Part shown: piece by piece, positions 47,208 to 54,834 of the stretch
How the letters are laid out: each line of letters starts with the position of its first letter
How positions within the stretch are numbered: position 1 is the first letter of the stretch
Made by a program: the position numbers and the translations under genes
The notes under the pieces: model-generated
What the model was told of the DNA's origin: nothing
Database searches by the model: none
The model's input: the letters and a program-made list of their open reading frames with translations, nothing else
Source: Methanobrevibacter sp.
Lineage (GTDB): Archaea > Methanobacteriota > Methanobacteria > Methanobacteriales > Methanobacteriaceae
Reading direction: 5' to 3'
Length of the DNA stretch: 64,000 bases
Assembly (NCBI GenBank): GCA_017434525.1
Contig: JAFRFD010000166.1
Coordinates: 1 to 64,000 of the forward strand

Positions 47208-49823
47208 ATGGGTAATTTTTATATTTCAATAATAAGATTGGTAGGTAATGAAATATTAACTATTGAAGAGTCTATTGATTCTATCATTGCACAAAATAGG
47301 GACTTTGAAGAAAACATTCAACTAATTTTACTTGATACCGGCAGCAGTGATGGGTCTTATCAAATTGCCCAAAAATACAAAGAAAAATATCCTGAAAATG
47401 TTAAACTGCTGAAAAGTAATGAAGACTCCTTTGCATTTGGGGTTTATTTTAATCAGGCTTTAGAGGAATCCGATGGTGAATTTATTCATTTCTTTGATAA
47501 CAGATCAGAATTGTCTTCGAATGCTTTCAGTGAAGCTAAAAAATATCTTAAAAAGTATTCCTCAGAAGTTGACATAGTGCAGATTCCTACTTATTATTTT
47601 GATAAAAAATTAAAAAAAGAGCTTCCAAAATTGGATTATGTTAAAACGGACATTGTGGACATCACAGAACATATCAATCATTCAATTATTTATTATGGAG
47701 CTTCTTTTATTAAAAAAGATGCAATTGGAGATTTGCGATTTAATGAGGATTTACTGGATTGTGACATTGATTTATTTTTAACTGAAATTTTATCAAAAAA
47801 AGAGAAGTATGCGTTGGTTCAGCCCGCTACATTTCTTCGTTTCAAACGTAGATTGGACGATGACCTTAAAACAAAGGAATATGTTGAAAACAAATTCAAA
47901 TTATTCTTTGATTATTTAATCGATAAATTTGATGGCAACGTTCCAAGATATATCCAATATATTCTAACCAGTGAATTAAATCCAATTATTCGTATTGAGG
48001 ATTTAAATGAATTTTATGACTCAAAAGAAGAGATTGATAGGTTCTGGGAAAAACTGTATCGTGTTCTGGATGTTTTAAATTTTGAAGATTTGGAGGTTCA
48101 CGAGGAAGTTCCAAGAATCACCAGGTCCTTTTTGGTCTATCTGAAAAATAAAGATTTCCATGTCGAGTCAAGAGAAGATTTGAATAAGGTATTTTTAAAA
48201 TCAAATGATTATCTTATTAACAGTCTTCATTTCCATAAGTTAAGGATTGATATTGTTGAGGTGATTGGTGACATGCTCAACATGTCTGTTTCATTTTCCA
48301 GTAATTGTTATACTGAGAATTTAACCATAGAACTTACACGTGAATTTGCAGATGGTAAGAGGGAGATTTTCAATGGAAAATTTGTTGAATATCCAACAAC
48401 AAACAGACGCATTAGGAGATTTTTAGGCGTTGACTGGCAATTCCCATATAATATGGATTTTAAAATTCCATTAACTAATAAGGAAGTGTCTGATTTAACA
48501 TTTAAGATAATTTATGATGATGACGAGCGCCATATTGCAATGGATAACAGCATCATATTTAGAGAGTTTGCAGGCCTATCCAGTTTAGGCAATTACCTGA
48601 TTAAAAATGGAAGAATCATTTATTTCAGAGGCAAAACATTTTCTATCAGGCCTTATTCTTACCTTTTAGTCTTAAAATTGGAGTTAAAATCAATTGTTAG
48701 AATATTAAGGTCCGGAGGGCCATTCTTACTTCAAGGAATATTCTACCGTATTGCTTATGTGCTTTTATATCCATTTTGGAAAAATAAGACAATCTGGTTA
48801 TTTATAGACAGAGATATAATTGCTGACGATAATGCGGAGCACTTGTTCAAATATTGTATTCAGCAGGATGATGGAATAGAAAAATACTTCATTATAAACA
48901 AGGACAGTCCTGATTATGAAAGATTAAGCAGTTCTCTTGACAATGTTGTTGCTTTTGGATCATTTAAGCATAAAATCAAGTATTTGTTCTCTGAAAAAAT
49001 AATGATTTCACAGGTTACAAGAGGGATTTTAAATCCGTTTACTCATGAAAACAGTTATATTTATGAAGGGTTGTCCACATACAAATTCTGTTTCTTGCAG
49101 CATGGGGTTACAAAAGACGACATTTCCTGGTGGATTAAGAAGTTCCATAAAAATCTATTCATGTTTTTGACCGTATCCGATTTGGAAAGGGATTCAATGG
49201 TAAATGGACATTATAACTATGAAGAGGACAGGATTCCTGTGCTGGGTTTCCCACGTTATGACAATCTAAAAAACGACCCTCAAAAAGAGATATTGTTTAT
49301 TCCTACATGGAGAAGAAATCTGGATAATCCTGAAGACATTTTGAAGTCTGATTTTCTTAAAAGCATTAACAGCTTTTTGAGCAATGAAAGATTAATTAAA
49401 AAAGCTAAGGAATTAGGCTATAAGATTGTATTTAGGCCGCATCCTGAGTTATGGAAATTTTTGGATTTCATTAATCTGGAAGATGTTGTCTTGTCCGAAG
49501 GTCCATACCAAGAAATGTTTAAGACAGCTTCTGTAATGATTACCGATTATTCATCAGTTGCTTTTGATTTTGCATATCTTAAAAAGCCTGTCATTTACTA
49601 CCAGGATGGTGAATATCATTATGGTGAAGGATATTATGACTATGAGACAATGGGCTTTGGTAAGGTAGTTTTTGATGAAGATGAGTTGATTGACAAGGTC
49701 ATCGAATATATGGAGAATGATTGCAGAATGGAAGATGAATACGTCAAAAGAGTGGATTCATTCTTCAAATTCACTGATAAAAACAACTGTAAACGTGTAT
49801 ACGAGTGGCTTTTAGAGCATTAG
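47208..49823 (+). CDS. GT2-like domain fused to CDP-glycerol glycerophosphotransferase (paralogue)
   Basis: 871-residue paralogue of the preceding gene, with the same three-part layout. The C-terminal enzyme has FLQHGVTKD, FRPHPELW and ITDYSSVAFDF. The N-terminal GT2-like domain is degenerate: after DTGSSDGSYQIA the metal motif reads FFDNRSELS in place of DSDD, so the sugar-transfer step may be lost or altered. Together the tandem pair looks like a duplication with divergence. A weak GGGAT precedes ATG 47208. Confidence 0.84.
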   Translation: MGNFYISIIRLVGNEILTIEESIDSIIAQNRDFEENIQLILLDTGSSDGSYQIAQKYKEKYPENVKLLKSNEDSFAFGVYFNQALEESDGEFIHFFDNRSELSSNAFSEAKKYLKKYSSEVDIVQIPTYYFDKKLKKELPKLDYVKTDIVDITEHINHSIIYYGASFIKKDAIGDLRFNEDLLDCDIDLFLTEILSKKEKYALVQPATFLRFKRRLDDDLKTKEYVENKFKLFFDYLIDKFDGNVPRYIQYILTSELNPIIRIEDLNEFYDSKEEIDRFWEKLYRVLDVLNFEDLEVHEEVPRITRSFLVYLKNKDFHVESREDLNKVFLKSNDYLINSLHFHKLRIDIVEVIGDMLNMSVSFSSNCYTENLTIELTREFADGKREIFNGKFVEYPTTNRRIRRFLGVDWQFPYNMDFKIPLTNKEVSDLTFKIIYDDDERHIAMDNSIIFREFAGLSSLGNYLIKNGRIIYFRGKTFSIRPYSYLLVLKLELKSIVRILRSGGPFLLQGIFYRIAYVLLYPFWKNKTIWLFIDRDIIADDNAEHLFKYCIQQDDGIEKYFIINKDSPDYERLSSSLDNVVAFGSFKHKIKYLFSEKIMISQVTRGILNPFTHENSYIYEGLSTYKFCFLQHGVTKDDISWWIKKFHKNLFMFLTVSDLERDSMVNGHYNYEEDRIPVLGFPRYDNLKNDPQKEILFIPTWRRNLDNPEDILKSDFLKSINSFLSNERLIKKAKELGYKIVFRPHPELWKFLDFINLEDVVLSEGPYQEMFKTASVMITDYSSVAFDFAYLKKPVIYYQDGEYHYGEGYYDYETMGFGKVVFDEDELIDKVIEYMENDCRMEDEYVKRVDSFFKFTDKNNCKRVYEWLLEH

Positions 49824-50007
49824 GGTAATCGTGAATCATTTCAAATTGGTTTTTGTCATTATCCTTTTTACTATTTTTACAACTCCTTTCAATTAGTATT
49901 TTTTGCATTTTATGCATTGATTTTTGCATCTTGGAAACATTGCCAAATAGCCATTTATATGGAATTTCACTAAGTTATATTAACGAATAGTTATTTGGTG
50001 ATACAAA

Positions 50008-50274
50008 ATGGATTTAAGAAAAGAAGCCGAAAGAAAAGTTGATGCAAAAATTGAATTTCAAGAGAGCCTATATAAATATTTGATCGTAAATGTATTATTG
50101 GCAGCAATAAGCTTATTGTTTTTCCAAAGTTTTTGGTTATTGTTTTTTGTAATGTTTTTCTGGGGAATAGGCATTTTGGAAAAATTCTTTAAGGCATATG
50201 CATTCAATGATTTTGTAGGTCCGAATTACAGAGAAAAGATGATTAACAAAGAAATTTCTAAAATGGGTGATTAG
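50008..50274 (+). CDS. 2TM-domain small membrane protein
   Basis: 88-residue protein of the 2TM type: an N-terminal helical RKEAERKVDAKIEFQ, two closely spaced hydrophobic segments (about residues 23-40 and 42-58) and a charged tail YREKMINKEISKMG. First of a four-gene operon with a similar 2TM protein, a LytTR regulator and a DUF3021 protein. Role unknown; could sense membrane stress for the regulator. TTGGTGAT precedes ATG 50008. Confidence 0.8.
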   Translation: MDLRKEAERKVDAKIEFQESLYKYLIVNVLLAAISLLFFQSFWLLFFVMFFWGIGILEKFFKAYAFNDFVGPNYREKMINKEISKMGD

Positions 50275-50547
50275 ATGAGTGATCTAAGGTCTAGAGCAGA
50301 AAATCGTGTAGACAATAAGCTCAAGTTTTTCAGAAACCTTAAAGCTTATATTATTGTAAATGCATTATTAATTATTATAAACTGGTATTTCACTCCTCAA
50401 TTTTGGTGGGTTGCATTTCCGCTTTTCTTTTGGGGAATTGGAGTGCTGAAGGATTTTATAATAGGATTTGTATTTCTTTCTAAATGGGACAGTGAAAGTT
50501 ACAGGGAACGTAAAATCCAAGAGGAAATGGCAAAATTAGGGAACTGA
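50275..50547 (+). CDS. 2TM-domain small membrane protein (paralogue)
   Basis: 90-residue paralogue of the preceding protein: RSRAENRVDNKLKFFRNL, two hydrophobic segments around FWWVAFPLFFWGIGVLKDF, and YRERKIQEEMAKLG at the end. It begins directly after the previous stop, pointing to tandem duplication and translational coupling. Confidence 0.8.
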   Translation: MSDLRSRAENRVDNKLKFFRNLKAYIIVNALLIIINWYFTPQFWWVAFPLFFWGIGVLKDFIIGFVFLSKWDSESYRERKIQEEMAKLGN

Positions 50548-50550
50548 ATC

Positions 50551-50991
50551 ATGAAAGTAAATCTATTTGTATCAAAAGATATTGAAGAGCCTCATGCGGA
50601 TATTCATACAAATGAATTGACAGACAATATAACAAAGGCAATGTCCATTCTTGAAAGCGATGACTCAAATGATATGTTGGCAGTCAAGAAAGGTTCAGAC
50701 ATCGCCCTTTTAGAGTTTGATGATGTCTTCATGCTTAGAGTTGAAGATAAGCAGGTTAATGTTTACACAGAGAATGGCCAGTATTTGGTTAAAAAACCGT
50801 TATATCAGGTTGAAGAGACCTTAAGTTCAGATTTTGTAAGAATATCTAAAACAACTATCGTTAATTTAAGAAAAATCGAGAGAGTAGCTCCCTCACTAAA
50901 GGGGATGATGTTTATACAACTTAAAAATGGTTTGAAGGATAATATTTCAAGAAAATATTTGCCTGATTTTAAAAATGCTTTGGATTTGTAG
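50551..50991 (+). CDS. LytTR-family DNA-binding regulator
   Basis: 146-residue protein with a short N-terminal segment and a LytTR DNA-binding domain (about residues 45-146): VFMLRVEDKQVNVYTENGQYLV, then DFVRISKTTIVNLRKIERV and the NISRKYLPDFKNAL ending. There is no receiver domain. Single-domain LytTR proteins encoded next to a DUF3021 membrane protein are known in Firmicutes as LytTR regulatory systems, where the membrane partner inhibits the regulator. The archaeal case is unusual and suggests transfer. Confidence 0.87.
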   Translation: MKVNLFVSKDIEEPHADIHTNELTDNITKAMSILESDDSNDMLAVKKGSDIALLEFDDVFMLRVEDKQVNVYTENGQYLVKKPLYQVEETLSSDFVRISKTTIVNLRKIERVAPSLKGMMFIQLKNGLKDNISRKYLPDFKNALDL

Positions 50992-50999
50992 GTGATTTG

Positions 51000-51422
51000 A
51001 TGGGTGTTGATATAATTAAAAGATTGGCTATGGGCGCTTTTGTCGGATGTTTCATTGTGATGTTGGTCATGGTTTTCATTTCTCTTCAGATTGGACCTTC
51101 AGCAGTTAATTTTTCAGGAGTGGATGTAACTAACGCTTTCTTAGGATCTATCGTTGTCGGATGGGCATTTACTTTATCCGGCATGATATATGAAAGAGAG
51201 GACATTGCATTTCCGCTTCAGGTAATATTTCAGATGGCTATTGGAATGGGAGTGCTGTTTGCTGTGGCAGTGTATCTTCATTGGATGCCTGTTGATATGG
51301 GAATCGGTCCGATTGTTACATGGATTGCAATAGCCTGCGTGTTTGCAGCCGTTTTCTGGTTAGGGTTTTACGTCTATTATTATTTGGTTGCCCGTGAATT
51401 GACCAGTAAATTAAATAAATGA
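51000..51422 (+). CDS. DUF3021-type membrane protein, partner of the LytTR regulator
   Basis: 140-residue protein with four hydrophobic segments (about residues 11-30, 45-60, 75-95, 103-125) and a short basic tail. The four-helix layout and its position 8 bases after a LytTR gene fit the DUF3021 family. By analogy with streptococcal HdrM/BrsM it may hold the LytTR protein inactive at the membrane; inferred. ATG 51000 has AGGTGA four bases upstream. Confidence 0.75.
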   Translation: MGVDIIKRLAMGAFVGCFIVMLVMVFISLQIGPSAVNFSGVDVTNAFLGSIVVGWAFTLSGMIYEREDIAFPLQVIFQMAIGMGVLFAVAVYLHWMPVDMGIGPIVTWIAIACVFAAVFWLGFYVYYYLVARELTSKLNK

Positions 51423-51453
51423 ATTCAAATTGAAATGGGCGAATAGTGATGCG

Positions 51454-51864
51454 CTATTTGCCGGAACTAATTTTTTCTCCACACTCGCTGCAGGTTTTTG
51501 TTTGGAACTTCACAACCCCTCCACAGTTGGGACACAACCACTTTTCCCTGTCTTGCGTCATCATGCGGCCAATGCCTGTGGTTTTTATTCTTTTTGCACT
51601 TTCAAGAGTGTTCAAATCATGTCTTTTGACATATTTTTTGGAATGTTTTTTCATCAGGGGACATGGAAACTCACTGCAGCGCCCGCAATAGCTGAAATTT
51701 TTAGAATCAAAACAATTCTTTATCTTGCATTTTAAACTGGCTTTGCTTTTTCCATCGTCACTGATTAGGCATCCTGCACATGGATTTTGATATTTTTCAC
51801 AGCTAATGCAATTAATTCCACAGGGTGCAAGTAACTTTGAGTCTATTTCATCGGGCATCTTCAT
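51454..51864 (-). CDS. DUF3795-type cysteine-rich protein
   Basis: 136-residue soluble protein with many cysteines: APCGINCISCEKYQNPCAGC at the N-terminus (typical DUF3795), CKIKNCF, YCGRCSEFPCPLMKKHSKKY, and a C-terminal zinc ribbon (CPNCGG...CSECGEKI). Probably binds zinc or an Fe-S cluster; function unknown. Convergent with the LytTR operon, 31 bases apart. Confidence 0.8.
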   Translation of the reverse strand: MKMPDEIDSKLLAPCGINCISCEKYQNPCAGCLISDDGKSKASLKCKIKNCFDSKNFSYCGRCSEFPCPLMKKHSKKYVKRHDLNTLESAKRIKTTGIGRMMTQDREKWLCPNCGGVVKFQTKTCSECGEKISSGK

Positions 51865-51956
51865 GGTTTTACTTTTTATTTTAGGAAATTTATATATTTA
51901 TTTAAATTTAATCAACTAATAGGAAAATGATTCATTTTGCTTATTTTACGATACAT

Positions 51957-52076
51957 TTATAAATACATAAAACAAATAATTCATTACTGTTAAAATTTTA
52001 GCAGTGATAATTACTTTTTTTGGGATAAGTTCCCATATGGATGTGGCCCCCGTGGCTGAACAAAAAGGTGTTATTT
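51957..52076 (+). promoter_or_regulatory. Promoter and structured leader of rpl15e
   Basis: A TATA-like tttataaat at 51957-51965 predicts a start near 51988. Around that point lies a 20-base near-perfect palindrome, ACTG-T-TAAAATTTTA-G-CAGT (51986-52005). Further down, a small GGGA-taagt-TCCC hairpin (52021-52033) precedes a G/C-rich stretch (GGCCCCCGTGGCTG) and the GGTG ribosome site. The roughly 90-base leader is long for this genome and could be regulatory. Confidence 0.45.
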
Positions 52077-52634
52077 ATGTATAAATATATTAGAGACGCA
52101 TGGAAAAATCCAGATGAGTCTTACGTACGTGAACTCATGTGGCAAAGGGCTCCTAAATGGAGAAGACAAAAAGCAGTTCAAAGAATCGAAAGACCAACTA
52201 GACTCGACAGAGCTAGAAGTTTAGGTTACAGAGCTAAAAAAGGATTTGTTTTAGCAAGAACCAGAGTAAGACGTGGTGGAAGAAGAAAAACTCGTCGTTT
52301 CAATGGTCGTAAACCTAAAAGAATGGGTGTAAACAAAATTACCCAAGCAAAATCTATTCAAAGGATTGCTGAAGAACGTGTAGCTAAAAAATACCCTAAC
52401 TTAGAAGTTTTAAACTCTTACTGGGTATGGTCTGATGGTAGATATAAATATTACGAAGTAATTTTAGTAGATCCTAACAGTCCTTCTATCATTAACGATA
52501 AAAAAATCAATTGGATTTGTTCCAAAAAACACACTAACAGAGCTCTCAGAGGCTTAACCAGTGCTGGTAACAAAGGTCGTGGAATCAAATCTAAAGGAAA
52601 AGGATCTGAACAAGCTAGAAGAAGAAAAATCTAA
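52077..52634 (+). CDS. rpl15e: Large ribosomal subunit protein eL15 (L15e)
   Basis: 185-residue basic ribosomal protein with the family's characteristic start [51 protein letters not shown] and the C-terminal [12 protein letters not shown] motif. Found only in archaea and eukaryotes. ATG 52077 follows a GGTG site. The downstream RNA-binding protein gene is the common archaeal neighbour. Confidence 0.97.
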   Translation: MYKYIRDAWKNPDESYVRELMWQRAPKWRRQKAVQRIERPTRLDRARSLGYRAKKGFVLARTRVRRGGRRKTRRFNGRKPKRMGVNKITQAKSIQRIAEERVAKKYPNLEVLNSYWVWSDGRYKYYEVILVDPNSPSIINDKKINWICSKKHTNRALRGLTSAGNKGRGIKSKGKGSEQARRRKI

Positions 52635-52661
52635 TTTTTCTTCATTCTATTTTTTGATAAA

Positions 52662-53081
52662 ATGATTCATAATATCAAATTCAGAGCTTTTGTTTATGAA
52701 AATGAAAGTGTTGATGAGATATCACAGGCCATTTTAAATATTCTTCCCGAAGCCGAAATCGAAGCTGAAGAGGCTGAAGGACTACTTGAGGACAGGATAA
52801 TAATTTTATCCGGTGCAGTATCTAAAAAAAGATACACAAAGACTTTTTTTAAAACACTCTTGGAGTGGACAGATTTAGATAAATTAAACGCTGATTTAGA
52901 GCGCAAAATGGATGAAAAAGGAAACTGGTTTTTAAGGTTTGACAAATCCGATGCTTTTGATGAGAAATGGACAATCTTGGATAAGGGTGATGCCATTCAT
53001 CTTAAAGTAAAAATTGCCGCTTTTCCTGCAAAAAAACAGATTGCAGTCGATAAAGTTCGTGAAGCTATCTTAAACGATTAA
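52662..53081 (+). CDS. Archaeal RNA-binding protein (PF01877 family)
   Basis: 139-residue protein resembling the archaeal RNA-binding/exosome-associated family usually found after L15e. Recognisable are HNIKFRAFVYENES at the N-terminus, the acidic EAEIEAEEAEGLLEDRIIILSG stretch, and WFLRFDKSDAF with KVKIAAFPAKK near the C-terminus. In many archaea the RNase P protein genes come next; here a repair gene follows instead. Binding partner unknown. Confidence 0.82.
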   Translation: MIHNIKFRAFVYENESVDEISQAILNILPEAEIEAEEAEGLLEDRIIILSGAVSKKRYTKTFFKTLLEWTDLDKLNADLERKMDEKGNWFLRFDKSDAFDEKWTILDKGDAIHLKVKIAAFPAKKQIAVDKVREAILND

Positions 53082-53082
53082 A

Positions 53083-53754
53083 ATGGAATTCAATCAAATC
53101 ATTCATGAATTTGAAGAGTTATCGGATGTCGATTTTGCCCAAAATATGAAAAAATTTGGGATTAATTATGTCAAAAGCTACGGACTTAGATTGCCTCAAA
53201 TTAGAAAAATTGCAAAGCAATGCGGAAAAAACCATGATTTGGCTTTAGAACTCTGGAATCATGGGTATCATGAAACATATCTTCTGGCAACCCTTGTTGA
53301 AAATCCAGAAGAAGTTGATTCAATCCAATTGGATGAGTGGGTCAATAGTTTCTATTCATGGGATTTGGTTGACCAGGCATGCATCAATCTTTTAAGATTC
53401 ATTCCTGAAGCTATCGATAATATTTTCATATGGTCTAATTCTGAAGAGGAATTTGTTAAACGAACGGCTTTTAGTCTGATAGCAGTACTTGCAGTTCACA
53501 ATAAGGATGCAAATTTTGATGAATACTTTGAAATAATTAAGGAAGGCTCAAAAGACAATAGGAATTTTGTTAAAAAATCAGTAAATTGGGCTTTAAGACA
53601 AATTGGAAAATCAAGTGCGGAAAATAACAGAAAGGCGCTTGAACTTTCTTATGAAATTCTTGAAATTGATAATAATGCCAGCAAGTGGGTTGCTCGAGGG
53701 GCAATCAAAGAACTTGAAAGCGAAAAGGTTCAAAACAAATTTTCAAAAAAGTAA
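53083..53754 (+). CDS. AlkD-like DNA alkylation repair protein
   Basis: 223-residue all-helical HEAT-like repeat protein of the DNA alkylation repair family (PF08713). Conserved blocks are YGLRLPQIRKIAK, LWNHGYHETYLLAT, VNSFYSWDLVDQAC and KKSVNWALRQIGK. Relatives of AlkD remove N3/N7-alkylated purines; whether this member has glycosylase activity is not certain because several subgroups bind DNA without excision. One base after the RNA-binding gene, so in the L15e operon. Confidence 0.88.
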   Translation: MEFNQIIHEFEELSDVDFAQNMKKFGINYVKSYGLRLPQIRKIAKQCGKNHDLALELWNHGYHETYLLATLVENPEEVDSIQLDEWVNSFYSWDLVDQACINLLRFIPEAIDNIFIWSNSEEEFVKRTAFSLIAVLAVHNKDANFDEYFEIIKEGSKDNRNFVKKSVNWALRQIGKSSAENNRKALELSYEILEIDNNASKWVARGAIKELESEKVQNKFSKK

Positions 53755-53797
53755 AGTTTATTTTAAAATTGATCCAATATTACATTAAGGTGAAATA

Positions 53798-54187
53798 ATG
53801 GAGAGGAAAAGTTATTACTTGATAATTTTATTGATAGCCTTTGTAATATGCATAGGAGTTTTTCTTTACCAGTTCAATAATGATGTTCCCACTTTCATAA
53901 TGGTTAATGAAACCGAAGTCGTTGAGAATGCATCATTTTCAGGTATGTTGAGCGATGCTTATGGTTATGGAGTGCCAAATCAAACTATAGTGTTCCACAA
54001 ACCGGGTTATGAGTTTGGAACTATTGTCACTATTGTAACGGATGATGCGGGTAAATTTACAATCGAAAATGCGGAATATTTGCCTGATGCCGCTAAAGAT
54101 AATTATTATGGTGATTTTACATTTGCAGGAAATGGCAAATATCAGGGTTGCACTTATGAGGGTAATGTTACTGTAATTCCTAAATGA
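53798..54187 (+). CDS. Secreted, membrane-anchored Ig-like protein
   Basis: 129-residue protein: an uncleaved-looking N-terminal hydrophobic segment (about residues 7-24) and an external domain with a carboxypeptidase-regulatory/Big-like pattern (SGMLSDAYGYGVPNQTIVFH, then TDDAGKFTIENAEYLP and YEGNVTVIPK). Similar modules are repeated in methanogen adhesin-like proteins; this is a single copy. Function unknown. Confidence 0.7.
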   Translation: MERKSYYLIILLIAFVICIGVFLYQFNNDVPTFIMVNETEVVENASFSGMLSDAYGYGVPNQTIVFHKPGYEFGTIVTIVTDDAGKFTIENAEYLPDAAKDNYYGDFTFAGNGKYQGCTYEGNVTVIPK

Positions 54188-54201
54188 TTGAAATTGATCT
54201 T

Positions 54202-54834
54202 TCAATAAAGTTCAAAAACATTCACTTCAATTAAATCAGACACATCATAATGGCTTGCTATTGCGATTTTATAGTCTTCGATATCAAATAAATTAAATTT
54301 TAAATTCGTATTGTCATTTTTAAGTCTGATTTTATCTTCTATTATTATTTCAAAGCTGTCCAGGTTTAAATTCATCCCTAGTCCTGTATATTTCATGTAA
54401 CTTTCCTTCAAGACCCAGTATTTAAAAAATTCCTCAGGTCTGTTTTTGGCATTCATGATATTTTCATATTCTCTGTTGTAGAAGTAATGCTTGGCTATGT
54501 TTAAATCAATTTCACGGTCAATATATTCAACATCTACTCCAACTTCCATATCAGATATTGCACACAAAACTATTTTGCCGGAATGACTCAAATTAAAATG
54601 AATATTTTCATGATTGGATATGTATGCCTTACCATATTTTTCAGTTTTAAAGATGGGATCGGTGATGTTTTTCCCAGCCAATAACTTTTTTAAAATAAGA
54701 TAAGCTCCGCAGCTTAGCTTTTTATCCTTGTCAAATCTATAGAAATCGATTTTTTCTTGGCGATTTTTAGAAACCAGATTGTAGGCCTTTTTCAAATCCA
54801 AGTTTTCAACATTGCAGTAAGCTAATTCAATCAT
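54202..54834 (-). CDS. Sfp-type 4'-phosphopantetheinyl transferase
   Basis: 210-residue PPTase that moves phosphopantetheine from CoA to a carrier-protein serine. Motifs: LSCGAYLILKKLL, NLSHSGKIVLCA, GVDVEYIDR (metal Asp-x-Glu), and FFKYWVLKESYMKYTGLGM (W-x(2)-KE-x(3)-K). Archaea rarely have carrier proteins; in Methanobrevibacter such enzymes have been associated with non-ribosomal peptide synthetases. No carrier or NRPS is in this window. Its ATG overlaps the phosphatase stop (ATGA), so it is co-translated with a partner-switching module. Confidence 0.88.
   Translation of the reverse strand: MIELAYCNVENLDLKKAYNLVSKNRQEKIDFYRFDKDKKLSCGAYLILKKLLAGKNITDPIFKTEKYGKAYISNHENIHFNLSHSGKIVLCAISDMEVGVDVEYIDREIDLNIAKHYFYNREYENIMNAKNRPEEFFKYWVLKESYMKYTGLGMNLNLDSFEIIIEDKIRLKNDNTNLKFNLFDIEDYKIAIASHYDVSDLIEVNVFELY

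Noticed and set aside
52041-52076. Longer L15e start giving [12 protein letters not shown]
   Set aside because: Ribosomal protein L15e begins MYKYIRDAW; the extension covers the leader and its ribosome site.
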